Of a stretch of 64,000 bases of DNA, positions 1 to 10,100 are shown one piece after another. The number at the start of each line of letters is the position of its first letter. Position 1 is the stretch's first letter. The position numbers and the translations under genes are program-made. The notes beneath the pieces are model-generated. The model did no database searches and was not told where the DNA came from. It was given only the letters and a program-made list of their open reading frames with translations. The stretch covers positions 242,300 to 306,299 of the forward strand of contig PHAT01000001.1 in NCBI GenBank assembly GCA_002840435.1, written 5' to 3'. The stretch is from Deltaproteobacteria bacterium HGW-Deltaproteobacteria-6. Lineage in GTDB: Bacteria > Desulfobacterota > Syntrophia > Syntrophales > Smithellaceae.

Positions 1-298
1 TGGTTTGATACAGTCGTCCTTCTTGCAAAGGTATTTCTTCTTTGTCCGGTTCGCGGGACACCAGCCATAAGATGAGGATTATAAAGATGGCTGCCAGAAT
101 GACAATCAGAATCAGCTGATTTTTGCTGTATTTTGCCGGGTGCTTCATCCATGAAGATGAATGTTTTCCGATGCCGCGCCAGCCGCAGTCATTGCATCGA
201 TAGGGCCGGTGCATTAAAACCGCCAGGATATGTTCTTCAACGGTTTTAATACGTCTGTGGTGAATATGTTTAGAGCCGCATTTCGGACATTGTTTCAT
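1..298 (-). CDS. Zinc-ribbon membrane protein, C-terminus cut off
   Basis: The ATG is at 296-298 and the frame runs off the left edge, leaving 99 codons. The N-terminus has two CxxC knuckles, CPKCG near residue 4 and CNDCGW near residue 37, which form a probable zinc ribbon. A strongly hydrophobic stretch follows at about residues 61-79, rich in I and L and ending in W, then a charged tail. This suggests a small inner-membrane protein with a cytosolic zinc ribbon. The function is unknown. It could belong to the family of short zinc-ribbon membrane proteins with no assigned role; the missing C-terminus prevents more. Confidence 0.6.
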   Translation of the reverse strand, partial: MKQCPKCGSKHIHHRRIKTVEEHILAVLMHRPYRCNDCGWRGIGKHSSSWMKHPAKYSKNQLILIVILAAIFIILILWLVSREPDKEEIPLQEGRLYQT

Positions 299-550
299 AA
301 GGGTTTGTAAGATGGGAAGAGGGTGAGGTTACTGTGAGCCTTGTACAATTGCATAAGAGAAACAATTATGTCATTCCGATTTTTACAATTTGCAAATTCA
401 ATCCTAATTTGTCATTGGAATCATCGCTCTGCGCGCTCAGATTTTCGGTGCGGAAATGAAATTTTGTTAACGTACTCCCCTTTCGGGATGCACTGCCGAT
501 CGAAGCGAAGCGAGAAATCCTTGTCCCGAAACGCAGTGGGGGATCTTTAA

Positions 551-595
551 GATTTCTCGTCGTCCCGAAAAATCGGGACTCCTTCGAAATGACAT
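551..595. repeat. Intergenic repeat, copy A (45 bp exact duplicate)
   Basis: These 45 bases recur without a mismatch at 1899-1943. The unit contains a short hairpin (GTCCCGA, AAAA, TCGGGAC) and ends in TTCGAAATGACAT. It lies in the 299-633 gap, where I see no gene. The same gap also has a GTCATTCCGA end at about 369-378. Related inverted-repeat ends occur at 1961-2000, 12490-12588 and 13415-13454. Confidence 0.8.
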
Positions 596-633
596 TATGC
601 AAAGGTCTCATCATGTGTATAGCTTTTTCCGGA

Positions 634-1428
634 TCAATTCCTTTTGAAGAAAGAAGCGATTGAAAAATCAAACCGTTTTTTCTTTTTTAAGGGCACGGGA
701 TCATCGGTGAACACTTCCTTGCCGTCAATAATATTTTGCGGCAGATCATAAACCATTTTGCGGGCGGCTTCTTCGCCGATAATATTTTTAACCGCTTCAT
801 AACCTTCGAAAAGTTTAGGCGATCTCAAATGAAGGCCATGCGAATCGGTAACAAGTATGTGGACGAGACGATGTTCTAAAAGCATCAGTGAAAAATCACG
901 AATTTCAGGCGTGAATTTTTCCAGAACGCTGGCTGCCGTCAGCTGCGTTAGAACGCCCATTTCCACCCATTTCAGAAGGCGTTCCGGGTTTTCGTGCAAC
1001 AGGGGATGCCGTTCAACGTGGCTGATGATCGGCTTGATGTTTTTTAAAGCGAGCTTCCAGAGAAAATCTTCCAGATGATCGGGAATGGATTCATCAGGCA
1101 ATTCAATGAGGGCGTAGATTCCGGTGTCGTTAATCGTCATCAGCTCACCGGATGCGATTTTTTCGGGAAGCGTGATGTCCAGCCTGAGCTCCGCGCCGGG
1201 ATAAATATTCAGGGCGATTTCATGATCGGCAAGTTGTTTTCTGAAATCTTCTACTGCCGTGATGATTTGCGCTCTCTGATTATTGTATCTTCCAGGAATC
1301 CAGTGAGGCGTGCAGGCAATGCCGGTAATGCCGTCCGCCAGGGCCATTCTGGCCATATCAATGCTCTTGGACCAGGTGTCGGCTCCGTCGTCAAGTCCGG
1401 GAAGAATATGGTTGTGCAGGTCGATCAT
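634..1428 (-). CDS. CpsB/YwqE-type tyrosine phosphatase (PHP fold)
   Basis: 264 residues, the usual length for the CpsB/CapC/YwqE family of manganese-dependent protein tyrosine phosphatases that act on bacterial tyrosine kinases controlling capsule and exopolysaccharide export. The PHP metal ligands are visible: DLHNHILPGLDDG at residues 3-15, CTPH near 39, a central ISHVERHP and a C-terminal TDSHG. The ATG is preceded by GGAG. No kinase or polysaccharide gene is adjacent; the capsule link comes from the family. A histidinol-phosphatase-like PHP enzyme is the main alternative, but the LDDGA and HVERHP motifs favour CpsB. Confidence 0.85.
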   Translation of the reverse strand: MIDLHNHILPGLDDGADTWSKSIDMARMALADGITGIACTPHWIPGRYNNQRAQIITAVEDFRKQLADHEIALNIYPGAELRLDITLPEKIASGELMTINDTGIYALIELPDESIPDHLEDFLWKLALKNIKPIISHVERHPLLHENPERLLKWVEMGVLTQLTAASVLEKFTPEIRDFSLMLLEHRLVHILVTDSHGLHLRSPKLFEGYEAVKNIIGEEAARKMVYDLPQNIIDGKEVFTDDPVPLKKKKRFDFSIASFFKRN

Positions 1429-1898
1429 ACAGCTCCGCCCTCTGAGTTACATAACCCTTTTTGAATCGCGCCTGGTGTTACTGAAATAAAGCAATTTATG
1501 TAAAATATCCTGCTGATGATGTCTTATTGTCTTTCACCACTTTGCCCGGTATGAAAAGTGGAAATATCTTAATAGAATTGAAAGCATTGTTTAAAAATTC
1601 ACGAAAACAATCCTAGCAAATGGATGTTTATAAATCAACAAAGATGATACAAAAATGATACAAAAAAGATGAATTAATCCTTGTGGGGAAAGCGGGGAAG
1701 GGTTTGCAATCCCATTTATACAATGGGGCTCGGTAACGGGGAAACGCTTATGGCTTGTTTAGTGCTGTAGTAAAGCATTGTCGCATCGACCGAAGGCGAC
1801 AGCCCGGCGCATGCCGGGGACATAACTTAGAATTCCTGCATTGTCATATCGACCAACGGGAGATATCTTTAAGATCTCTGGATGTGTTACGGGAAAAG

Positions 1899-1943
1899 GA
1901 TTTCTCGTCGTCCCGAAAAATCGGGACTCCTTCGAAATGACAT
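1899..1943. repeat. Intergenic repeat, copy B of the 45 bp duplicate
   Basis: Identical to 551-595. It is directly followed by a second module (1961-2000) ending in GGAATGACAT, so units are stacked here rather than single. Confidence 0.8.
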
Positions 1944-1960
1944 GGTAAGTTTCGGGACAA

Positions 1961-2000
1961 GGATTCCTCACCCCGACTTTATCGGGATTCGGAATGACAT
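1961..2000. repeat. Intergenic repeat module, recurring inverted at 13415-13454
   Basis: The 40 bases contain a CCCGACTTTATCGGG hairpin and end in CGGAATGACAT. The reverse complement matches 13415-13454 with a few mismatches. This makes it a diverged dispersed unit of the same family as the 45-mer. Confidence 0.65.
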
Positions 2001-2073
2001 GGTTGGAAAGACAATCGTTCAGTTAAGTTTCCTTTCATAAATTCGGAATGACATATTCAACCACGAATTATTT

Positions 2074-2775
2074 TTATTCCTTTATATAAAACTGTAATTT
2101 CAATCCGCCGACTTCCAGCATATCGCCGTCTTTCAGATCGTAACGGCGTTCAATAACCTGACCGTTGACTTTCAGGTCTTTGCCCGCGGATGGCGTGATA
2201 AAATATCCTTCCTTCCGGCGGTTGACCAGCGCGGCCAGTTTGGGTGCAAAAAATCCCTTCAGTTTGATTGCGGAGCCGTCTTCCTTGCCGATTGCGGAAA
2301 CCCTTTCTTTGAGCACGTAATCTTTCTGATCGGTTGATCCGTCAATGACCAGAAAACCTCCCAGCGCCTCCGGCGCCGTTTTATCGGCTGCGGCGATGAT
2401 CTTCTTTTGATCTTCGGGGTTAATCACCATTGTTTCAGACATGGAGCGGCCGCGCACCGTGGCGGTTTTCTGGCCGGCATCCCGGTTTTTGTCGGAGATG
2501 ACATCCAGGGTATGGACGCCGATCAGGATGACATCGCTGTTAAATATTTCGGCTTTGGAAATTTTCTGACCGTTCAGAAATGTGCCGTTCAAACTGCTTA
2601 AATCTTCGATTAAAAACTTATCGTCTTCCATCTTGATGAAGGCATGATGTCCGGATACCGCCTGATTATCGATGACGATGTCGTTGTCCGGTTTTCTGCC
2701 GATAGTCGTATTGTCTTTATCCAGAGCAATTTCTTTAACAACCGCTTCTTTGTATTTCAGTAAGATCTTCGCCAT
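2074..2775 (-). CDS. Double-FHA phosphothreonine-binding protein
   Basis: 233 residues. An N-terminal forkhead-associated domain (about 5-95) is clear from TIGRKPDNDIVIDN, SGHHAFI and LSSLNGTFLNGQKI. The C-terminal 80 residues repeat the FHA outline (a glycine turn, LVNRRKEGYFI, LKVNGQ, LKDGDMLEVGG) and look like a second, diverged FHA lacking the canonical binding-loop residues. FHA domains bind phosphothreonine peptides. The start ATG overlaps the tail of the upstream phosphatase message: its Shine-Dalgarno (GGAGGTGA) includes that gene's stop codon, so the two are translationally coupled. With the kinase and phosphatase upstream it forms a three-gene phospho-signalling operon in which this protein is the likely reader. 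Confidence 0.88.
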   Translation of the reverse strand: MAKILLKYKEAVVKEIALDKDNTTIGRKPDNDIVIDNQAVSGHHAFIKMEDDKFLIEDLSSLNGTFLNGQKISKAEIFNSDVILIGVHTLDVISDKNRDAGQKTATVRGRSMSETMVINPEDQKKIIAAADKTAPEALGGFLVIDGSTDQKDYVLKERVSAIGKEDGSAIKLKGFFAPKLAALVNRRKEGYFITPSAGKDLKVNGQVIERRYDLKDGDMLEVGGLKLQFYIKE

Positions 2776-2778
2776 ACT

Positions 2779-3573
2779 TCACCTCCGAAAAGATTCCACA
2801 AATTTTAACAAAGCTGAATACCATTTATTCTTTTCTATATAACCTAAAACCACAGTAATGTTGTCTTTACCACCATTTTCGTTAGCCGTATTGATCAGGG
2901 CGTCGCATGCGGCTGAAGCAGAGCCTGCCAGAGTTACGATATCCAGCATCGTCTCGTCCGGAATCATATTATAGAGGCCGTCACTGCACAAGAGCAGAAT
3001 ATCCCCGTCAAACAGGGTCAGCTCGTCCAAAGCCGCCTCGGTGTCCGCGCTGACGCCTAACGCTCTGGTCAGGACATTTTTCATTTCCGAATTTGCCGCG
3101 TCTTCTTTGGTGATCAGTTCACGCTTGACCTGCTCCTGAACGAGGGAATGATCGTCGGTCAACTGATCGATGTTGCCGGAACGCAGGAGATAAACACGGC
3201 TGTCGCCAATATGGGCGATGCTTAATTGATTTCCATTGAGGCAGACAGCCGCAATGGTTGTACCCATGCCTTTTAACTGAGGCGAGCTTTGGGCCGCTTC
3301 AAAGACGGCCATGTTGGCAAGATGGACGGCGGAGTTCAGTCTGTTGGTGACTTCGGAATAGGAAGAATTGTACTGTCCGATCACCTGCCGGCTTCCCTGA
3401 AAATAATCCCGCATCACATTAACGGCCAGTTTGCTTGCCGTTTCACCAGACGCATGTCCGCCCATGCCATCGGCCACAACCAGGAGGCCGAGTTTTTCAT
3501 CGACAAAGAAGTTATCCTCGTTGTTTGCGCGCACCTGACCCTGATCGGTTTTTCCCAAGGCGGTTAAGTTCAA
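2779..3573 (-). CDS. PP2C-family Ser/Thr protein phosphatase (Stp/PrpC type)
   Basis: 264 residues, a single PP2C catalytic domain. The metal-binding motifs are intact: ANNEDNFF near residue 16, [13 protein letters not shown] near 33, [20 protein letters not shown] and [10 protein letters not shown]. It should remove phosphate from serine and threonine residues placed by the CHASE2-kinase encoded just upstream. The start is TTG at 3571-3573, placed by AGGAGG five bases before it; that Shine-Dalgarno begins directly at the kinase stop codon. Only a few bases separate it from its neighbours on either side, so the trio is one operon. Confidence 0.92.
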   Translation of the reverse strand: MNLTALGKTDQGQVRANNEDNFFVDEKLGLLVVADGMGGHASGETASKLAVNVMRDYFQGSRQVIGQYNSSYSEVTNRLNSAVHLANMAVFEAAQSSPQLKGMGTTIAAVCLNGNQLSIAHIGDSRVYLLRSGNIDQLTDDHSLVQEQVKRELITKEDAANSEMKNVLTRALGVSADTEAALDELTLFDGDILLLCSDGLYNMIPDETMLDIVTLAGSASAACDALINTANENGGKDNITVVLGYIEKNKWYSALLKFVESFRR

Positions 3574-3583
3574 TGGGGCCTCC

Positions 3584-6037
3584 TTAATTCAAACATTTGG
3601 CCAGATCATCAGCCAGTTCCCTGCCGTTCTGGTAGCGGGCTTCCACATCCTTGGAGAGAAGTTTTTCCAGGATCGGCGCCAGTTTATCCGGTATGTCCGG
3701 AGACAGTTCTTTGATCGACGGCGGCTGAGATGTCGTGATGTTATACATCAGCGTGGCAATGCTGTCTCCGGTGAAAGGCCTTTCCCCGGCAATCAGTTCA
3801 TATAAAACCACCCCCAGGGAAAATAAATCGGAACGGCCATCCACTTTTTTGCCGGCTATCTGCTCGGGTGACATATAGCTCGGTGTGCCCATGATGACTC
3901 CGGTTTGTGTCTTGGAAGTAGCCATAACCCGGGCAATTCCGAAATCCGCCACTTTGACTTCGCGGTTATTGAGCATCATGATGTTGGCGGGTTTGATATC
4001 ACGATGAACAATGCCGTTTAAGTGGGCATAATCGAGCGCGGAAGCGACGCAGCCGGCAACCCGGATAATTTCTTCCATCGGCAGCCGGTTTTCTTTTTTG
4101 GCATATTTTTCCAGATCGGTTCCATCCAGCAGTTCCATGGCCATGTAAGCGATTTCGTAATCCTCACCGACGTCATAAATGGTTACAATGTTCGGGTGGG
4201 ACAACTTGCCGGCGGCTTCCGCCTCCCGGAAAAATCTTTTCTTTACTTCATCGAGCTGCTCTGCATCCACTTCTTCATAGCGCAAGGTTTTAATGGCCAC
4301 TTCGCGGTTGATGCGCGGATCTTTGCCCAGGAAAACGGTGCCCATTGCCCCGCGTCCCAGTTCCTTCATGATTTCATAACGCCCCAGGGTGGGTTTGGTG
4401 ACGGTGTTGTCCATGATGACAGTCGAATCTTTTTTGGCGCCGGACAGGCCGAAAATCATGGTTTCACCGGCGGCAGTCAGCTTCTTGATGCGATCCTTGA
4501 TGTCTTTAAAATCGCCTGCCTTGGCGATATGTTCATAAGCGGCTACCGCCTTGTTGAACATGCGTTTCCGTTCAAAATCCAGACCGAGATTATAAACCAG
4601 CTCTTTGACGGATTCATCTTCCACCGGGCATTTGCGGAACTTGTCAAAAGCCATATCCAGGAGGCCCTGTCCCTGAAAGGACAAACCCAGCATTTTGTTG
4701 GTTTCGACGCTGTCCGCTTCAATGCGGTCTTTTGTTTTTTCCGTCAGCAGATACCGTTTGGAGACGATGACAATATAGCCGATCAGCAGGAGGAGGGCCG
4801 GATAAAGCGCTTTGATCCAGTAGCCGTAGCCGGCAAAAAGATAAATGGTCGCCATCATCCAGGCCAGGAGGAGAACAAAAGAGACGATGGCGCTGATGCC
4901 GGCTTTAATATGCGGGATAACCAGCGTGATGTAAAGTCCGAAGACAATAATCATGATGAGTTCGAGCATGCCCGCCCAATCCGGGCGCACAATGTAATCG
5001 TTGGAAATGATGTTGTCGATGACATTGGCGATAATGGTCCCGGGCGGCACGTTGACCGCGGTTGTTGTGACCTGCATGGTGCTCAATCCGGCCGCGGTGG
5101 GAGCAATAATCACGATCTTGTCTTTAAAAACGTCCGGCGCGACTTTCTTATTGACGACATCGAAAAATGAATAGGAGGGGATTCCGGTGTTAAAGCTGAT
5201 GAGCATTCTGTTGTTTTCGTTAACCGGTATGGCTTTGCGGCCGAATTTTATTTCCTGCCCCAGCCGCAGGGTTTTCAAATCGATATTGAGATATTTTAAT
5301 GTTAATTGCAGGGCAAAGGACGGAAAAAGTTTTTCTTCGAAGTTAATGAACAGCGGCTCGCTGCGCACGGTGCCGTCGTGGTCGGGCATAATATTGATGT
5401 GGCCCAGTCCCTGGGAAATGGCGGCAAATTCGGCAATGGGGGGAATGAGCTGGCTTGCCGTGACGCTGTTGTCCGTGGAAAGCGGCGCCAAAGAGTTTTT
5501 TTGCAGATAATCCGGCAGGTTTGAGGAGACTCTCCCCGTGGGAACGCCGGGTACAAAAAATAACGGCAGCACGACATTTTTATTCACGGCAATCGAATTG
5601 GCCAGAATGGCGTCATTATCCAGTCTTGTTTCCGATTCCTTGAGGGACATTAAAACGTAGTCATAAGTGGAATTGCCTTCCAGGGTCTTCGCCAGGTTGC
5701 GTATTTCGATAAGCCCCTGATTGGCGTCTTTTTCGGAATAAATGATGTCCAGACCGATTACTTTGACGTTATACGAATGCAGCAGGTCGACCATGGCGGC
5801 AATGGAAGCGCGCGGCCACGGCCAGCGGCCAAGGTTGGCAATACTTTGTTCATCTATGGCAATGAGGGCAACAGGAGCGGTGGATTGCTGCGCCCGCAGG
5901 CCGGCGCGTAAGTCATAAAGGCCGTATTCCAGTGTTTCCAGAGGTCCCCAGGATAGTAAAAAGGCGAAGAGGGCAAGCAATGTCAGAACGATGCCGGTAA
6001 TAAAATCAGAAATCGTCGACTTTTTAAATTTCTTCAT
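3584..6037 (-). CDS. CHASE2-sensor serine/threonine protein kinase
   Basis: 817 residues. An N-terminal membrane anchor (about 13-33) is followed by an extracytoplasmic CHASE2 sensor (about 45-340, with DLRAGLRAQ, VALIAIDEQS and GRWPWPR). Three membrane helices lie at about 355-425, then a helical linker, then a Hanks-type kinase at about 550-815. Kinase motifs are complete: ELGRGAMGTVFLGKD, AIKTL, HRDIKPANIMM, ADFGIA, GTPSYMSPEQ, DLFSLGVVLYELIAG. The kinase follows the sensor, so a periplasmic signal would be passed in to a cytoplasmic kinase. It is first in the operon with a PP2C phosphatase and an FHA reader. The ATG has GGAG six bases upstream. Confidence 0.93.
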   Translation of the reverse strand: MKKFKKSTISDFITGIVLTLLALFAFLLSWGPLETLEYGLYDLRAGLRAQQSTAPVALIAIDEQSIANLGRWPWPRASIAAMVDLLHSYNVKVIGLDIIYSEKDANQGLIEIRNLAKTLEGNSTYDYVLMSLKESETRLDNDAILANSIAVNKNVVLPLFFVPGVPTGRVSSNLPDYLQKNSLAPLSTDNSVTASQLIPPIAEFAAISQGLGHINIMPDHDGTVRSEPLFINFEEKLFPSFALQLTLKYLNIDLKTLRLGQEIKFGRKAIPVNENNRMLISFNTGIPSYSFFDVVNKKVAPDVFKDKIVIIAPTAAGLSTMQVTTTAVNVPPGTIIANVIDNIISNDYIVRPDWAGMLELIMIIVFGLYITLVIPHIKAGISAIVSFVLLLAWMMATIYLFAGYGYWIKALYPALLLLIGYIVIVSKRYLLTEKTKDRIEADSVETNKMLGLSFQGQGLLDMAFDKFRKCPVEDESVKELVYNLGLDFERKRMFNKAVAAYEHIAKAGDFKDIKDRIKKLTAAGETMIFGLSGAKKDSTVIMDNTVTKPTLGRYEIMKELGRGAMGTVFLGKDPRINREVAIKTLRYEEVDAEQLDEVKKRFFREAEAAGKLSHPNIVTIYDVGEDYEIAYMAMELLDGTDLEKYAKKENRLPMEEIIRVAGCVASALDYAHLNGIVHRDIKPANIMMLNNREVKVADFGIARVMATSKTQTGVIMGTPSYMSPEQIAGKKVDGRSDLFSLGVVLYELIAGERPFTGDSIATLMYNITTSQPPSIKELSPDIPDKLAPILEKLLSKDVEARYQNGRELADDLAKCLN

Positions 6038-6252
6038 GCGGACTCCTTATGGGAAGTATACATTTACATCATCATTGGTAATGTATTTCTATCATAACCG
6101 ACGAGAATTTTGCAAGATTTCTTGTTTATATTTTAAAAAATAAAGAGGGGATGAAATGCGCCGCTGCGATCAGGAGGAACAAGGCAAAGCACACCATCCA
6201 TCGAGGGGCATGAGGGCAGAGGCCTGAATGTCATGGAGTACGATACCCTGCC

Positions 6253-7098
6253 TTAAAATTGGTAACGCAGTCCAACGGCCGGACCATGCGTGCGCAGGCG
6301 GGACTCGATGCCGTTGACGGCGATTCCCGCGGGTCTGGTATCCATATACATATTTCCCGGAGAAGTTTCCACGCGGCCGAGATCGAAGTAGCGGTAGGCA
6401 ACATCCAGGCTGAGCTGACCGGTCAGCATGACGCCGGTGCCGACGGCCAGCATGAAGGCGAAGTCCTTCCGGTCTCCGGACGGTGTAATGCTGACCTTGT
6501 GCGCCCCCGGATTATCCGGGTACCGAAAAGTCATCTGCCCGATCCGGTTATAGGACAGGCCGGCACCGCCGCCCACATAGGGTTGAAAACGCCATAATTT
6601 TTTGCCGGCCAGGAGCCCGTTGATATCAACAAACAAATTAACCATGCCGCTTAAGGAATCAGCCTTCGCTGAAACGGGCTGGTTTGCGCCGACATTAAGG
6701 AAGTTGGCATTGCCGCTGTAATCCATATTGAAGCGATAGGCAACGGACAGGTCAGCCCGCAGCCAGGGCAGGAGTTGACGACCCACGGCTGCTTCCACCA
6801 ATGGAAAACGTCCGAAATCACCATAGGCGCCGATGGGTTGTCCGTTGTTGCCGTTTGCGCAGCCGAACAGCGCCGGTGGATTGGCCGATGCGCAGTTCGT
6901 GTCGGAAAAATCAGCCGTGAGCGACTTTTCATAGCCGACCGTTCCGCGTAAATACCAGCCTGCCGCCGTGCCGGTTGCGGGCAACAGGAAGGCCGACAGG
7001 AAAAAGATCGATAGGATGACCGAAAATTTTATGACGATTTCGTTTTTTTTCATAAACAGCAAAAGCTTTCCTCCGGGATATTCAGTTTGGTGTTTCAT
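6253..7098 (-). CDS. Outer-membrane beta-barrel protein (OmpA-like barrel)
   Basis: Up to 281 residues. A signal peptide (VILSIFFLSAFLLPATGTAA) is followed by alternating strands rich in G, Y and aromatic residues, and the chain ends in YQF, the classic barrel terminus. It resembles the opacity/OmpA-like porin barrels (GWYLRGTVGYEKS, YVGGGAGLSYNRIG, VAYRYFDLG). The start is uncertain. The ATG at 7098 gives a poor leader. A GGAGG at about 7070 sits 7 bases before a TTG (7062) and 16 before an ATG (7053), either of which gives a cleaner signal peptide. No partner gene identifies its role. Confidence 0.75.
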   Translation of the reverse strand: MKHQTEYPGGKLLLFMKKNEIVIKFSVILSIFFLSAFLLPATGTAAGWYLRGTVGYEKSLTADFSDTNCASANPPALFGCANGNNGQPIGAYGDFGRFPLVEAAVGRQLLPWLRADLSVAYRFNMDYSGNANFLNVGANQPVSAKADSLSGMVNLFVDINGLLAGKKLWRFQPYVGGGAGLSYNRIGQMTFRYPDNPGAHKVSITPSGDRKDFAFMLAVGTGVMLTGQLSLDVAYRYFDLGRVETSPGNMYMDTRPAGIAVNGIESRLRTHGPAVGLRYQF

Positions 7099-7163
7099 TA
7101 TAATCTTGTCCTATCGGCCAACGGCGGCAGCCCGGCCCGACATATTATCAAACTGCAGGTGTC

Positions 7164-10100
7164 TTATCGAACAACTCTTACACTTGCTTTCCGGCGTGGA
7201 AATTTAATATAGGGCCGGATTTTAGAATTGATGTTCTTCCCGGTGCCGTCATAGTTGAGCGTCACGATGGGAACGCCGGTGTATTCTTCAATACGTGAAG
7301 CCATGGCTTCGGTGACCAGGCCGGCGCAGCAGAAGGCCGGGTTGGTCTGGACAAAAAGCGATATGTCCGGATAATGCTGCATCAACGCCGTAATCTTCAG
7401 CAGGTTGTCGGTGGACTCGCCGAAGTGCTGCACGGTCACATTAAAATTATCATAGATTTTTTTGTAATCGATGTCGCTGACAAAAGGCGGTTCGTTCAAT
7501 AATTCATTGAAAATCTTATAGTAGCTTTTCTCCAGCTGGTTGACCAGCGTGATCAGCGTTTTGGTGAAGAGGACGTCCATGAATTCCCCTTCCAGAAACC
7601 AGCGCCGCATGTAGGGGCTGGCAATGAGCTTGGCGAATTCATTAAACGGCGTGGTGATGACTTCGCCGCCGTATTCCTCGATCGCGTGAATCAAATCCTG
7701 GTTGAAGACGTCATTGTCGCGGGCGTACATATCGCCGAAGATGGCAACCTTCGGGCGATGCCCCGGGACGGTTTCTATTTTGTTAAACAGGTTGATGACA
7801 CGGATCAGATCGTCGTCCTTGTTCCTGCCGCCCAGGAGCGTGTTGTAAAGGATGGTCACGGACTGGGCGATCAGTTTATCCGTCATGCCTTTTTCTTTTT
7901 CATAGGGGCGGATCTTGCAGCCGATTCTGCGCAGCATGCCGCCGAACATGTGGGCGAAGTATGCCTCAATGGAGGCCTGCATGGAAATGTCGGAAAGCGA
8001 CAGGCTGCCGACGTACATATCCACGTCCTCCATGCCGCGGCCCGCGGCTTCCATGATGGCTTTCATGAATTGCGGATACAGCCGGATATTGCAGGCCACG
8101 TGGCTGTCAAAACACCAGCCGACGGTCTGGGCGGGGTCCAGAAGGTTTTCTTCGATGTAGTTCATATAGCTTTCGGCCATCAGGTTGACCGGGAGGCATT
8201 GTCCGGTATTGGTGCGCAGGCCGCGCTGAACGATTTTTTCAGTGAGCGGCACCATCCGCGCATCAACGCCTTCCCTGATAAACACCGCTTCCAGCAGTTT
8301 GGAGTTGATGGGGTCGAAGCAGGGAATGAGCAGGGTCTTGTCTTTGATTTTAGCGACGCTTTCGGAATTAAGCGGGAGCTTGCGTGAAGAAACCAGCCGG
8401 AGGTCTTTGTTCCGGTGGTGGTTGTCAAACGAGCGCAGGGCCGCCTCGATGCGGGTTTCATAACCGACGTTGGAATCGTGCTCATCAAGCTCCAGAATCA
8501 GATAAGGTTTGCTGTATTGATCCAGAATGCGTTTGAAATATTCCAGCGAGAAGGAATCGGGGCTGCATTTGAACGACGTCACGTAAACGGGATAGAGGCC
8601 GGGCGTGCGGGCGATATAGAGCGCGGCTTTTAAAATCCGCGCGGCATAACTCCAGTGCATTCTCTTGAGCAGAGGCTCGATTTCGGATAAATCTTCCTGA
8701 TCCACGGGCAGCATGTCCTGATAAAAGGTTTTGATATCGAGCGTGCTGAAAATGTCCGGAATGCCTTTATTCATCGAGTTTTGCATGATGGCGTAAGGCC
8801 TGCCCAGAAGCGCCACGCTGATCTGGCCTGCTGCGGGCTTTTCCCGCTGATAGACGTTAATCAGGTTATTGCAGCCTTCCGCATAAAAGGAAAGCGCCGC
8901 TTCATAGGCGTTGTAAATTTCCCAGTAGCCGGTATTCAGGATCGATTTCAGCAGGGAAAAGAGTTCGATGCGCGATTGAAATGAGTAATGGTCGATGACC
9001 GGCATGATGGTCTTGTTTTTCAGATGCAGACTTTTCGCGCCCGCCGACAAAGTGGCCGCAAACTGGGTATAGTAGCAGTAGTAGCGGTAATCTTCGTCTT
9101 TTTGTTTGACGGCTTCCAGATACACGGGCAGGAAAATGTAATCGCATTTGTCAACCAGATATTGCACATGACCGAAGAAGGCGTTCATCGGCGCGCAGAA
9201 TTCCGCTCCGGCAATTTTTTTGCCGGACTTGATGGCGTTTTTTAAGCCTGCGGAGGTAACGGTTTCCACGCCTAAGGTGGCAAAGAAATGCTTCCACAGC
9301 GGCATCTCCTCCGCCAGATAAAGGGCATGGGGGATGCCGATTCTGACTTTCTTTTTATAGGCGGCGGGCTTTTTGGCCTGCGGAAAGACCAGGCTTCGTT
9401 CTTTGATCAGGTCATATTGTTTTTTAGTCGTGCCGACGTAATGCTTGGTGTCGTAGTCGCGTCCGCAGAGAAAACCGTAGGCTACGGTTTCTTTCTGAAT
9501 CGTGATTTTATTAATCTTGCAGTTGTTCCGGCACAGTTCGCAGACTTCGTTTTCCACGGGAATATTTTCCGAGTAAAGCGCAAGGCCGCGGAAAGCGGAA
9601 TCCCTGACCGCATTTTCCGCCAGAATCAGCGCGCTGCCTAACGCGCCGGTCAGGTGGCAGAACCGGGAAACAAAAATGGGTTTATTCAGGCGGTGCTCAA
9701 AGGCCGCGACCAGCGCACGGTTGCGGGCGGTTGCCCCCTGAAAGCAGACGCTTTGCCCGATGCTGCCCTCCACCGCGACTTTGGTCAGATAATTTTCACA
9801 TACGGAGTGCAGAACGCTGGCCAGCACTTCATCGACGGAATATCCTTCCGTCAGATAGTTGTTAATGTCGCGTTCCATGAAAACGGTGCAGCGGTCGCTG
9901 GATATAGGCGATGGCGTATTGATGGCGCGCGAGGCGTAGTCGGCAAGGCTGACGCCCAGTTTTACGGCCTGTTCCTCAATGAAACTGCCGGTGCCGGCGG
10001 CACAGACATTGTTCATGACGGAGGAGGTGACCATGCCGTTTTTCATAGTGGTAAATTTGGCGTCCTGTCCGCCGATCTCGATGATCGTGTCCGCCTCGTT

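Larger units (their letters stand above)
1429..2073. other. 645-bp gene-free gap carrying intergenic repeats
   Basis: No convincing coding frame. The first 300 bases are AT-rich. From about 1775 the gap is built of repeat modules: a piece with CGAAGGCGACAGCCCGGCGC at 1789-1808 whose reverse complement appears at about 12551-12574, the exact 45-mer at 1899-1943, and a GGATTCCTCACCCCGACTTT module at 1961-2000 that recurs inverted at 13415-13454. Confidence 0.7.

Noticed and set aside
4022-5170. Long open frame (382 codons) antisense to the CHASE2-kinase
   Set aside because: It is the complement of a clear kinase gene, has no ribosome site and shows no family features; other long antisense frames at 7686-8387, 9654-11009 and 46207-46917 were dropped for the same reason.
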